Source: Anolis sagrei (taxonomy: Eukaryota > Chordata > Lepidosauria > Squamata > Anolidae). From it: a DNA stretch of 64,000 nt. Shown piece after piece: positions 1 through 8,974 of this stretch (within the stretch, counting starts at the first letter, position 1; each line of letters begins with the position of its first letter). The stretch lies in assembly GCF_037176765.1 (NCBI RefSeq), contig NC_090023.1, positions 128,535,866-128,599,865 on the forward strand, in the 5' to 3' direction. Under the pieces are notes generated by a model, which was not told the DNA's origin, did no database searches, and saw nothing but the letters and a program-made list of their open reading frames with translations. Made by a program: the position numbers and the translations under genes.

Positions 1-853
1 CATCTGTGGCCAAAACATGATCATGCAAAAAAATGTTTCCAGCAGCTTGTACATCACCTTGAAAACGCTGCCATGATTTACTCTTTGCAGTTAAATGTCG
101 CCTTGCACATTCCAGCACACCTGCTGTGTTAGGAAGCCTGCTTTTTGCATTCCCCGTGTAGGAACCATAAAATGCTAGACACACAGCCCAGTGAAAAGAA
201 ATCCCACTCTGGACATGTACCGTAAGAACATAAATAAAACCCAAGCTTAAATAAATAAAACCCAAGGACAGAAAGGGGGAAAATAACTCCTAACTCATTT
301 TTCTTTCAGGAAAAAAAAACCTGAAATTATGCAGGAGCTGGCCAGACTGTTACAAACAAAACAATATGTAAAGAATCTAATCAATTTACATTCAAAACAA
401 ACATCAATGAGCAAGATTATTAAACAAAATAAGAATACAGAAAGGCTGTACACCATGAAACATTACAATTACCAGTATAAAACCTCTTCAATTGAAACAT
501 CAGTCTACAGTAAGACTATGAGAAGTTAGCTAATGCAGATTCTAAATTACAAATATAGAACCAGACTGTTGGAAATAGCAACTTTCTCAAGCTTCCACTA
601 GTTATTTGTTATGTATATAATTCAAGTTGCTTACTGTATTGTATATGTATGCATTGGTAGCAATTCTACCTTCTCTTTTCTGTGGGAGGGGTTGCAGACC
701 ATGTGATCAGGTCTGGGCTTGTTCAGGACTCAGACTCCATTTTAGAACAGTGTTTTTTAAGAAGACAGGAGGAACTGTATGCTTAGAAACTTCCGTAAAA
801 TGTGTGCTTTTAGAAGTTAGTAGGAACATAATGCTGTACAAAAGCCATTAGAC

Positions 854-989
854 CAATGGTCCTCAACCTGTGGGTCTTCAGATGTTTTGGCCTACAATTC
901 CCAGAAATCCCACCCAGTTAAACCAGCTGTTAGGATTTCAGAGAGTTGAAGGCCAAAACATCTGGGGACACACAGGTTGAAAACCACTG
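854..989. mobile_element. Short hAT-type MITE with perfect 8-bp target duplication
   Basis: A 136-bp element with terminal inverted repeats of the type CAGTGGTTCTCAACCTGTGG and an internal self-complementary body. It is flanked on both sides by the identical octamer CATTAGAC (846-853 and 990-997). Eight-bp duplications are the hAT signature, so the superfamily call is well supported. Two relatives occur at 3896-4027 and 14680-14814. Confidence 0.85.
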
Positions 990-1176
990 CATTAGACCTT
1001 TTAATAAAGATGACCTGTGTTATCTACAGAGAGAAAATACTTCAAATCTACTTGTAACCGGAGTAAACCAGCTGTTACTTCTAAAGAAGTCTGCTTATTT
1101 TTTACTCTTGAGACCATTATTTATTTTAAGGAAGCATAGATGTTTTATGCCCTAAAAGAACACTTCTGAAACTCTG

Positions 1177-1208
<32 letters not shown>

Positions 1209-1910
1209 GTGTGTGCATTTGTATATCTTTGTCCCTAACAGTTCAAAGGCATAGCTAGGTACATCAGTTTATCAGCTGAGGAAACCTAGAGGACTCCTGC
1301 CTTTGAAGCACATTCCATAATTCCTGGATCTGGGGATTATTTCTTGTGAGAACTATTAGAATTTATAGGTTAATGGCAATAAACGGATCACTTTCAAAGT
1401 TACACCCAAAGTGTTAAGTCACACCTGTAGCTCTCCATATATTTCAAACAAGTTTCAACTGACAGTTTCTATTGAACGGAGACACCTTGTTAATGTTACA
1501 GGGCAATATCTCTTTCAATTACCATTCTCAGGTCCAAGAATAATTAGGCATCTTTCAAGAAACAGTTGTCAAATTTCTCCTCTAAATGTAATTCCATTGC
1601 CTTTGGCAGGACTACACTAGTTCAAGCTGACAACTGAATTGCCCCCTGAAGAATTTATCAGCCACAAAACCTGATATGCTTTGCTAAGTGGAAAGGAATG
1701 TCCCCCTCCCCCAGGTGTCGATTGGAGAACATTAATGGGAAGGTTGAAACTGAACCTAAGGTCCTTCTCATTAAGCCATTGCAACTCAGCAGGTTCTCCG
1801 TTCCCTGCAGCTTAATAGAAGATTCTCAGTAACAGCAGCATACATGTCCACATTGAGAAATCCTCAGGCTTTGAGACCTGCTTTCTTGATGTCATGTATT
1901 ATTCTATTAT

Positions 1911-2730
1911 CAGGCATGGGCAAACTTTCTAACTTGGGGGTCACATGCCAGCACTCCCTACTAAGAGGACTGGCTTCCTGGTGATGGATGGAAGGAAAGA
2001 GAGAAGGAAGGAAAGATGAAAGGGAGGAAGGGAAGGATGGAAGGAGAAAGAGGGAGAGAGGGGAGGAGGGAGGAAAGAGGTAAGGAAGGGAAGACAAAAG
2101 GGAAGGAAGGATGAAAGAGTGGAAGGGAAGGATGGAAGGAAGGTGGAAGGAAAGACAAAAGGGAGGGAGGAAGAGAGGGATGGAAGAAAGGGAAGGGGTA
2201 GGAAAGAGAGAAGGAAAGAAGGATGAAAGGGTGGAAGGGAATGGATGGAGGGTGGGAGAAAGAGGGAGGGAAGGGAGGGAAGGGAGGGAGGAAAGAGGGA
2301 AGGAAAAACAAAAGGGAAGGAAGGAAGGAAGGAAGGAAGGAAGGAAGGAAGGAAGGAAGGAAGGAAGGAAGGAAGGAGAAAGAGGGAGAAAGGAAAGGAG
2401 AGAGGAAAGAGGGAATGGACAAAAGGGTGGAGGGAAGGAAGGAGGGAGAAAGAGAAGGTAAGGAAAGAAGGGAGGGAAAGAGGAAGGAAAGAGAAAAAGA
2501 AGGAAGGAGAAAGAGGGAGAGAGGGAAGGAGAGAGGAAAGAGGGGACGAAGGACAAAATGGTGGAAGGGAAGGAAAGAGGGAGGGAGAAAGAGGGAGGTA
2601 AGGAAAGAAGGGAGAGAAGGAGGAAGGAAAGAGGGAAGGAAGGAAGGATAAGATCGTGTGAGAGAGGAGGCCCAAAGAAAAGAGCCCAAGGGCCATATTC
2701 GGCCCCCGGGCCTGGGTTTACCCATACCTG
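1911..2730. mobile_element. hAT-like element swollen by a GGAA array
   Basis: The ends are inverted repeats: CAGGCATGGGCAAAC at 1911-1925 and its near complement GTTTACCCATACCTG at 2716-2730. Remnants of a non-repetitive body remain at both ends. Nearly all of the interior is the purine-rich array described separately. The flanking octamers are similar but not identical, so the target duplication is not proven. I infer a nonautonomous hAT copy in which a short internal repeat expanded. Confidence 0.55.
1984..2655 (+). repeat. GGAA/GGGA-rich polypurine array
   Basis: About 670 bp of almost pure purine on the plus strand, built from GGAA, GAAA and GGGA tetramers. An uninterrupted GGAA run of roughly 70 bp lies near 2303-2376. 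Only scattered T and C bases break the purine strand. The long open frames on both strands (Lys/Arg/Glu/Gly-rich or Pro/Ser/Phe/Leu-rich) are products of the repeat, not genes. Confidence 0.95.
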
Positions 2731-3895
2731 TTCTATATAGTCATGTATAGAAATTTTAGCACTCTCTCCATTGAAAAAAAAACCCAGGCCAACTTATCCA
2801 TGGATCAGTGTGAGTAGTGTACTTTAACTCTTTTTTTAAAAAAAGGAACCATTCCTTTCTCTGAGGAGAGTAGAGCAAGGCGAGACCTTAGTTCATTTTA
2901 AAGAAGCACTGATCCAGTCTACTTTCTCTGTTGGAATGCCTGAGTGGTGAAATGGCAGCAATGACCAAGGGCAGCTACCCTGCTCCATACCAGGGCAATA
3001 TTGGTGTTTTTTAGTTTCTGCAGAAGGGCCCTCGACTCATCCACAGGTCATATAAAACCCCATAATGCTGGCCCTTGACTTATAGGTGAAGTCAAATATG
3101 CGTATATACAGTAAATAACAACCATTATGACACCCACTGTATGTTCTAAGATCATTGGGCTTACAATAACTTCAAACAGTGGGTTAATAAATGGCTGAAT
3201 GGAAAAATCAACATTTTGCACTCGATTCAGTCAGTCTAGCAAGTAGATTTAGCCCAAAGGTGAGTAACATTTGACCCTCCCAATACTGGACTCCAACTCT
3301 CATCAGCGCAAACAAGAATGGCCAATGAGGATGGAATCCACATCTAAAGATCCACAAGTTTTCAATTCTTACTAAACTAATACATTGATCATGGCAGGCA
3401 TGATTAGTTTTGCTACAAGAGCCTGAACACTGTTATCAATTTGGAAATGATTAAATTATAAAGCAGAGCTTCCTAAATGTACCCAATGTGACTATATTTT
3501 ATATATAGATGCCTGTACATAAAATAAAATAGCCATAAAATCAAACATTTACTGATAATAAATCAGCATTTCAAAGACTTGTTAAACAGAGTTCACTGTG
3601 TGCAAATTTCTAGGTGGGATTCAGAAACCCTTTACAGTTGCCAATTTTTATGACCCCAACACTGAGTTAAGGGGACCCCATTTAGGGTCAAACCCACATT
3701 TTAAAAACCAGTGTTCTGGATCTTCTTTCACAAAAGTCATTCCCACACATTAAAGTAAGGCTGTTTGATATTATTTTTGAGAGTGTGAATGCTCCTCGGT
3801 GCTCGGTGCATAACTAGCGAGGAGGGAAGATGCAAGCTAGAAAAGACCAGAGGACCCCACATTTCTTAACACTGCATTAAAACATCCCACTAAGC

Positions 3896-4027
3896 CAATG
3901 GTTCTCAACCTGTGGGTCCCCAGATGTGGGCCTTCAATTCCCAGAAATCACAACAGCTGGTAAACTGGCTGGGATTTCTGGGAGTTGTAGGCCGAACACC
4001 TGGGGACCCACAAGTTGAGAACCACTG
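3896..4027. mobile_element. Short hAT-type MITE
   Basis: Same family as the 854-989 copy: it starts with CAATGGTTCTCAACCTGTGG and ends with the inverse GTTGAGAACCACTG. The two halves of the body complement each other. Flanking octamers CACTAAGC and CACTATGT agree at 6 of 8 positions, which fits an older insertion. Confidence 0.75.
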
Positions 4028-4943
4028 CACTATGTAACAGGGCATCGAAGCAACCACAACAGAATATTAACAACTCAATCCTACACACATGAAGTTGGTG
4101 CTACTCTACCGAAAGGGACCTAACTCCATCAAGATGATGTTCAGGATTAAGACTAATCCTTAAGTCTGGGTTTAGTGTGAGCAAGGACTCAGCTGAAGGG
4201 CCTCTGCTAAATATTCCTCAGCCACAAAACCTGATACTCCGGTTACAAGAAAAGAAGTAGGGAAACTTTTAACACAGGTCCAACTCCTTTTTGTTTGACT
4301 AAAGCCTCACAACAGTTCCTGTGTAGCCTTTTAAAAAGGTGACCACCACAAAGGAGGAAGAGAGATCCAGTTGCCCCTCCATATCCCTGGAATAAAATTA
4401 TGAGAACGTGCCTTCGCACATACACAGAGATGTTATTCCTCGCCAAGTCACTCTTCCATCCTTTTGTATGAGCTGCTGTGGGCTTCCAAGTAAGTGTGAG
4501 CCTGAGGCCAGCCACTCCCTTCAAAAATAATAATAGTAATAATTACCAGTTACAGAAAATACCACAGGCTTGCAATGGAGAGAAAAAAAAAACCTCTTAC
4601 AGTATTGCTGGTCTTAATATATGTTTGGATTCTGAATTGGAAAAATGCAATGAAAATATCTTACTACACACAGTTCTGCTGTTAGGATATGGCTATTCTC
4701 TCAGTTTCATACCAGCAGAAAAAAATCTGTTCCTGGTTTGAAAGTGCTGTTTCCTGTTTAATCGTGTTGCGCTTAGTTTGAAAGTAGTTGTTATAATCCA
4801 GAAACTTTGTTTTGTGGATGCCACAAACTATGTCGAATTGATTGAGACAGTATGAGATATTAATTGAAAAAACAATAGCAAAATGTGCTGTAAGATGTCC
4901 CGCAAAAAGAGTTTTTGCAATTTAATAAACTGTTTCCCCATGT

Positions 4944-5311
4944 ATTGTCGAAGGCTTTCATGGCCGGAATCACTGGTTTGTTATGAGTATTCTGGGCTGT
5001 ATGGCCATGTTTCAGAAGCATTCTCTCCTGACATTTCACCTGCATTTTTGGCAGGCATCCTCAGAGGTTGTGAGGTTTGTAGGAAAATTGGGTTTATATC
5101 TATATATATATCTGTGGAATGTCCAGGGTAGGAGAAAGAACTCTTTTCTGTTTGAGGTATTTGTGAATGTTTCAATTGGCCACCTTGATTAGCATTTAAT
5201 GGCCTAGCAGTTTCAAGGCCTGGCTTCTTACTGCCTGAGGGAATCCTTTGTTGGGAGGTGATTAGCTGGCCCTGATTGTTTCTTGTCTGGAATTCCTCTG
5301 TTTCTGAGTGT
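4944..5311 (-). mobile_element. Solo Penelope-like terminal repeat with 11-bp target duplication
   Basis: A copy of the repeat that flanks a Penelope-type coding fragment at 18462-19403. It lies in minus orientation and is bounded by TTTCCCCATGT at 4933-4943 and again at 5312-5322. It contains, on the minus strand at 5067-5027, the hammerhead-like core described in the findings. It is a non-coding fossil of a retroelement. Confidence 0.8.
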
Positions 5312-5322
5312 TTTCCCCATGT

Positions 5323-5674
5323 GTTTGGAGACATGATAGCCATGTATAAATATGTGAGAGGAAGTCATAGGGAGGAGGGAGCAAGTTTGTTTTCTGCTGC
5401 CCTGGAGACTAGGACACAGAACAATGGCTTGAAACTACAGGAAAGGAGATTCCATCTTAACATTTGGAAGAACTTCCTGACTGTGAGAGCCGTTCAGCAG
5501 TGGAACTCTCTGCCCCGGAGTGTGGTGGAGGCTCCTTCTTTGGAAGCTTTTAAACAGAGGATGGATGGCCATCTGTCGGGGGTGCTTTGAATTTGATTTT
5601 CCTGCTTCTCAGCAGGGGGTTGGCCTGGAAGGCCCATGAGGTCTCTTCCAACTCTAGGATTCTATGATTCTATG
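5323..5674 (+). mobile_element. CR1 LINE, 5'-truncated 3' end
   Basis: The first part encodes the end of CR1 ORF2, with words such as [20 protein letters not shown] near the C-terminus. It finishes in the CR1-typical octamer microsatellite, two ATTCTATG-like units at about 5658-5674. It follows directly on the target duplication of the Penelope-type repeat. Severe 5' truncation is normal for CR1. Confidence 0.9.
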
Positions 5675-5794
5675 GTAGAACCAATTAGGAAATGACATTT
5701 ATAACCCAGGAACAACAATTGTGTTATATAGTGTAATTCCTTCCTTACTCTAAAAACTCTTAAAATTGTAACAGTAAATAAAAAACAAAACTCA

Positions 5795-6117
5795 AACATG
5801 GGGGAACTCCAGACAAAAAACAGTTAGGAACAACTAATCACCTCTCAACAAAGGATTCCCTCATGCAAGAACAAGCCACACACACACAAAAACTCCCAGG
5901 CCATTAAATGCTTATCAATCGAAACAGTCACATCTACCTCCATCAGGCAAGAGTTCTTTCTCCCACCCTGGACTTTTCACAGATATATAAACCCAATTCT
6001 CCTAGTTTCCAACAGATCACAACCTCTGAGGATGCCTGCCATAGATGCAGGTGAAACATCAGGAGAGAATGCTTCTGGAACATGGCAATACAGCCTGAAA
6101 AACCTACAACAACCCAT
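5795..6117 (+). mobile_element. Penelope-like terminal repeat, sense orientation
   Basis: Same family as 4944-5311, in the opposite orientation. The hammerhead-like core lies at 6023-6063 with stem-II arms GCCTGC and GCAGGT. The left border is vague because the sequence is decayed. Confidence 0.7.
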
Positions 6118-6135
6118 CCTTCCTTACTGTTTACT

Positions 6136-6300
6136 CTGAGGGTGCATCTGCAACTAAGGGATGGCTGCAGTGTGGCCCTACTTTGGGTACCATTCTCTCA
6201 ATACTATGGAGGGAGTTGCAGTTCTGCAAGGTCTGGAGCCTTCTCTGCCAAAGAGGGCTGCATTCCAAATTCCCAAATGCTCCAGCCTAGAGCCATGGCA
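6136..6300. mobile_element. Decayed fold-back MITE (CTACACTGTAGAAT type)
   Basis: It resembles a palindromic element whose better copies lie at 44160-44376 and 40428-40763: a GCATCTACA-like end, then a body with a GGAGTTGTAG-like motif and an inverted second half. Only part of the second half is recognisable. It sits about 180 bp from the LMO7 exon 1 donor, inside intron 1. Confidence 0.4.
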
Positions 6301-6479
6301 CTTTGAGAGGGGCCAAACTGTATCCCTAAAAAGAGACAGCAACACAATACAAGCTGTGGAGAGAGAACAGGATGCAGTGGGGCAACCCTGAGTAAGACAA
6401 ATCCCAGATTGTAGTCTAGCCCTCAATCTTGCAGGCCAGGGAGTTGTGGCGTCTCCTCCTCCTCGTCCTCCTCTCTTAC

Positions 6480-6554
6480 CTCGACCCACCGCCTGGCTTC
6501 AGCAAAGGCCCCCTCACAGGAGCCGGCACCTTCGGGGTCCTCTCTGGCCTCCAT
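6480..6554 (-). CDS. LMO7: LMO7, first coding exon
   Basis: Reading the minus strand, ATG at 6554-6552 opens 25 codons that end in GAG directly before a GTAAGAG donor (6479 downward). The last residues, GAFAEARRWVE, match the start of LMO7 and its paralogue LIMCH1, where this exon leads into the calponin-homology domain. LMO7 is an actin- and junction-associated protein with CH, PDZ and LIM domains. The start context is good (G at -3 and +4). An upstream in-frame ATG exists at 6647, but the sequence between does not look like the family. The position next to the UCHL3 3' end matches human synteny and supports the call. All further exons lie to the left, outside the window. Confidence 0.82.
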
Positions 6555-7050
6555 GGCTGGCAGGAGAAGAGCAAGGCAAGGACAGAAAGCTGGGGAGACA
6601 GAAAAGGCGACGGGAAAACCTTGGCTGAGAGAGAGAGAGGCAGGCACCCTCCGGCTTCAAGGAGCCTTTGGAAAGGAGGGAAAGAGGTGTGTGCCTTTCC
6701 CGTTAGTCTGAAGGGAAGCGGCACTCAAGCCAAGCCAAGCCAAGCCAAGGCTTTCTCTGCAAGGAGCGCCCACCCGACTGTCCCAACTGCACCTCTTCCT
6801 CCCTTTGAGGCGCTCCAAACTTGACCCTGCTTCCCTGGCCGCCGTCCGCACCCTACCCTACCCTACCCTTCCCTTCCCGCTACAAACGCCTACCTTCCGC
6901 CACCGCTCCTACCTCCGACTGGCTCCCGGTCCAAAGCCCCGGCGCTGCCTCTTGCAAACTTTCTTAAACTTTCCCGGGAGGCCGGCTCGCCGCCACCACC
7001 TGGCGGCACGAAGGGGAATTGCCGCGCAGGTTAGGAAAGGGAGCCCTTCG
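6555..7050 (-). promoter_or_regulatory. LMO7: LMO7 5' UTR and CpG-rich promoter region
   Basis: A GC- and CpG-rich block just upstream of the LMO7 start, standing out from an AT-rich surround. It holds short tandem pentamers: AAGCC units at about 6727-6748 and CCCTA units at about 6851-6870. The start site cannot be fixed from sequence alone. Confidence 0.6.
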
Positions 7051-7416
7051 TGTCTTCCCCCTAAATATGGCAAAAAGGCAAGCCTTCCTTTTTGCCATGT
7101 TGTATAAGGCATGACGTTTTACTACCCCACTGTATATCATGGAAACCCCAATCCCATAGATGTTGATATCCACAAAAGGCCTGGAAACAAACCCTTTCAA
7201 GTTCATTCCTGGCAGTCCCCAAGTTACGAACAAGGTGGGTTCTTCAATTGCATTTGTATGTAAGTCGGAACAGGTACTTTTTAAATGTAACTCCAGCCAT
7301 ACACACGCACGTGCACAAGTTGAGGAAAAAGTGTATGTGTGTGTGCATGGGTAGATAGATAGATATGGCTGGAGTTACATTTAAAAAGTACCTGTTCTGA
7401 AATGTGTGTGTGTGTG

Positions 7417-7452
<36 letters not shown>

Positions 7453-7455
<3 letters not shown>

Positions 7456-7947
7456 GGGCTGTCCAACCACAGAAAAATTTGTTTCTAAACTCGATTCGTT
7501 TTTAGGCGGTTTTTGCGTTTCGTTATTTAAAAGAATTCCGAAATTTTTCTTTAAAAAAGTTCGATATTTACGAAATTTCGGAAATTACGAAACAATTTTG
7601 AAACAATAACGAATCGATTCGTTAATGGCGGACGCGGTTGCGCAATACACTAAAAAACCCTCCAAATGGGACAGGGGGAACTTCTGAAGCTTCCCTCTCC
7701 CTCTGTTGTTGACTCTTGGTGTGATAATTTATTTTTTTATCACTGATAAAACAAACAACAACTATAAAACTTGCACCAGACATACGGAAATAATAACAAA
7801 ACAATTACGAAACAATTACGAAATAAATTTTAAAAATTCGTTTCAATTTTAAGTTGCTCCTGAATGGTTCAATATCGCTTCGTTATAAAAAAAATAACGA
7901 ATTAATAACGAATTACGAAATTAACGAACGAAACCGCCCAGCCCTAA
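7453..7947. mobile_element. CpG-rich 495-bp DNA element with TTAGGGCTG ends
   Basis: It begins TTAGGGCTG (7453-7461) and ends CAGCCCTAA (7939-7947), and sits inside a TA repeat, so its target duplication cannot be separated from the flank. The ends are rich in ACGAA and TTCGTT words and keep many CpG dinucleotides, in a window where CpG is otherwise scarce outside promoters. That suggests a recent insertion. No coding capacity is seen. Confidence 0.65.
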
Positions 7948-7956
7948 TATATATAT

Positions 7957-7991
<35 letters not shown>

Positions 7992-8014
7992 TATATATAC
8001 ACTCTCTCTTTTTA

Positions 8015-8132
8015 AATGTAACTGCAGCCATATATATACACATAGATAGATAGATACATACATACGTGCACACACATTTAAATGTAACTCCAGCCACATA
8101 TATATATATACACACACCTTTTAAGTATAGCC

Positions 8133-8163
<31 letters not shown>

Positions 8164-8312
8164 TACATACACACTCTCTCTCACATTCTTCTCTTTTTAA
8201 GTGTAACTCCAGCCATATATATGCACATACACACACACACTTTTTAAGTGTAGCCAAGTGTATACACACACACACCCTCTCTCTCTTTCTCTTTTTAAGT
8301 GTAACTCCAGCC

Positions 8313-8355
<43 letters not shown>

Positions 8356-8800
8356 TACACACACACACACACTTTTTAGCCATATATATATATACACACA
8401 CACTTTTTAAGTGTAGTCATGTATGTATATGTATATATACACACACACATATACATATGTACATGCACACACACTTTTTCATGTTGTCATGTTGTAATTT
8501 AATTTTTGTGATTTTCTGTTGAAATTTTTATGGTTATTGTCTTTGGATATTAGCACTGCATGTTTGTCTTTGTTTCTTAGAAACTGCCCTGAGGCCTCAC
8601 AGGGAGATATGGCGGGATATAAATAAAGTTTTATTATTATTATTAAATGTAGCTCCAGCCATATATATATTTATATACACACATACACACGCGCGCACAC
8701 TTTTTAAGTGTAACTCCAGCCAGCCACACACACACACTCACACACATATTTTAAAGTGTAACTCCAGCCACACACATGGCTGGAGTTACATTTTTAAAAG
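8015..8800 (-). repeat. Compound minisatellite: TGTAACTCCAGCCA units joined by TA/CA repeats
   Basis: About a dozen degenerate units reading TTTTTAAGTGTAACTCCAGC, each followed by (TA)n and (CA)n of varying length, so the period varies from roughly 40 to 100 bp. At 8757-8790 a unit meets its inverse, giving a short perfect hairpin around CACACA. The unit is internal sequence of the host transposon. Apparent Tyr/Ile/Cys/Val-rich open frames here are repeat artefacts. Confidence 0.75.
8480..8645 (+). mobile_element. LINE 3' tail fragment (L2/CR1-like) with TTA microsatellite
   Basis: An AT-rich stretch passes into a CTGCCCTGAGGCCTCA-like block, then GGCGGGATATAAATAAAG and a short TTA repeat. 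This is the general layout of reptile L2/CR1-type LINE 3' ends. No coding part remains, so the family is uncertain. Confidence 0.4.
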
Positions 8801-8974
8801 TAAGTGTGTATGTGTGTGTGTAGAGGGGGGGGGGGGAGAGAGAACTTTGGATATCATAAGGAAGGGAGTGATTTTCCCTTTCTAGAGACAGATTTCTCTC
8901 ACTTCTTGTTTTCTCATTCCTGTTCCTCACTATGTAAGTTGAGTCGGATGTTTGTAGTTTGGGGACTGCCTGTA

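Larger units (their letters stand above)
4729..5713. mobile_element. TIR element split by two retroelement insertions
   Basis: The left part is 4729-4943 and the right part 5675-5713. The outer ends are inverted: GTTCCTGGTTTGAAAG on the left and the inverse of GTTCCTGGGTTGTAAATG on the right. A complete relative at 31445-31647 reads straight through the point where this copy is interrupted. Between the halves lie a Penelope-type terminal repeat and a CR1 3' end. I do not know the superfamily. Confidence 0.7.
1..6479 (-). other. LMO7: LMO7 intron 1 (5' portion), repeat-rich
   Basis: This is everything downstream of the LMO7 exon 1 donor, read on the minus strand. I looked on the minus strand for the next LMO7 exon, which should start the calponin-homology domain, and did not find it; intron 1 is long in the human gene. 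Repeats inside are listed separately. Stretches 1-845, 998-1910, 2731-3895 and 4028-4728 hold no gene I can support. The first has only AT-rich unique-looking DNA. About 1173-1215 is a CT/GT/TA simple repeat. About 3600-3716 resembles a decayed hAT-type fragment. Confidence 0.6.
7207..8972. mobile_element. TIR transposon (CAGGCAGTCCCC type) filled with microsatellite and nested insertions
   Basis: The ends are inverted: GGCAGTCCCCAAGTTACGAA near 7211 and TTTGGGGACTGCCTGTA ending near 8974. Other copies with the same ends are at 15160-15794 and, as fragments, near 12353 and 49882. The interior holds a 495-bp nested element (7453-7947), an array of TGTAACTCCAGCCA units separated by TA and CA repeats (8015-8800), and a LINE tail (8480-8645). 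A strong inverted pair of the unit with roughly 29-bp arms flanks a small loop at about 7274-7390. The duplication is probably TA. Confidence 0.6.

Noticed and set aside
1864-2725. Long overlapping open frames on both strands (Ser/Pro/Phe/Leu-rich or Lys/Arg/Glu/Gly-rich)
   Set aside because: They are translations of the GGAA polypurine array in all frames. Stops are absent only because of base composition.
6555-6647. Upstream in-frame ATG extending LMO7 exon 1
   Set aside because: The extra residues are Pro/Ser/Leu-rich, unlike the family, and lie in GC-rich 5' UTR. The ATG at 6554 has the better context and homology start.
6851-6870. CCCTA repeats as telomere-like sequence
   Set aside because: Only about four pentamer units inside a GC-rich promoter; vertebrate telomeres are CCCTAA hexamers.
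7921-8403. Open frames rich in Cys, Val, Tyr and Ile on the minus strand
   Set aside because: They come from TA and CA dinucleotide repeats in the compound minisatellite.
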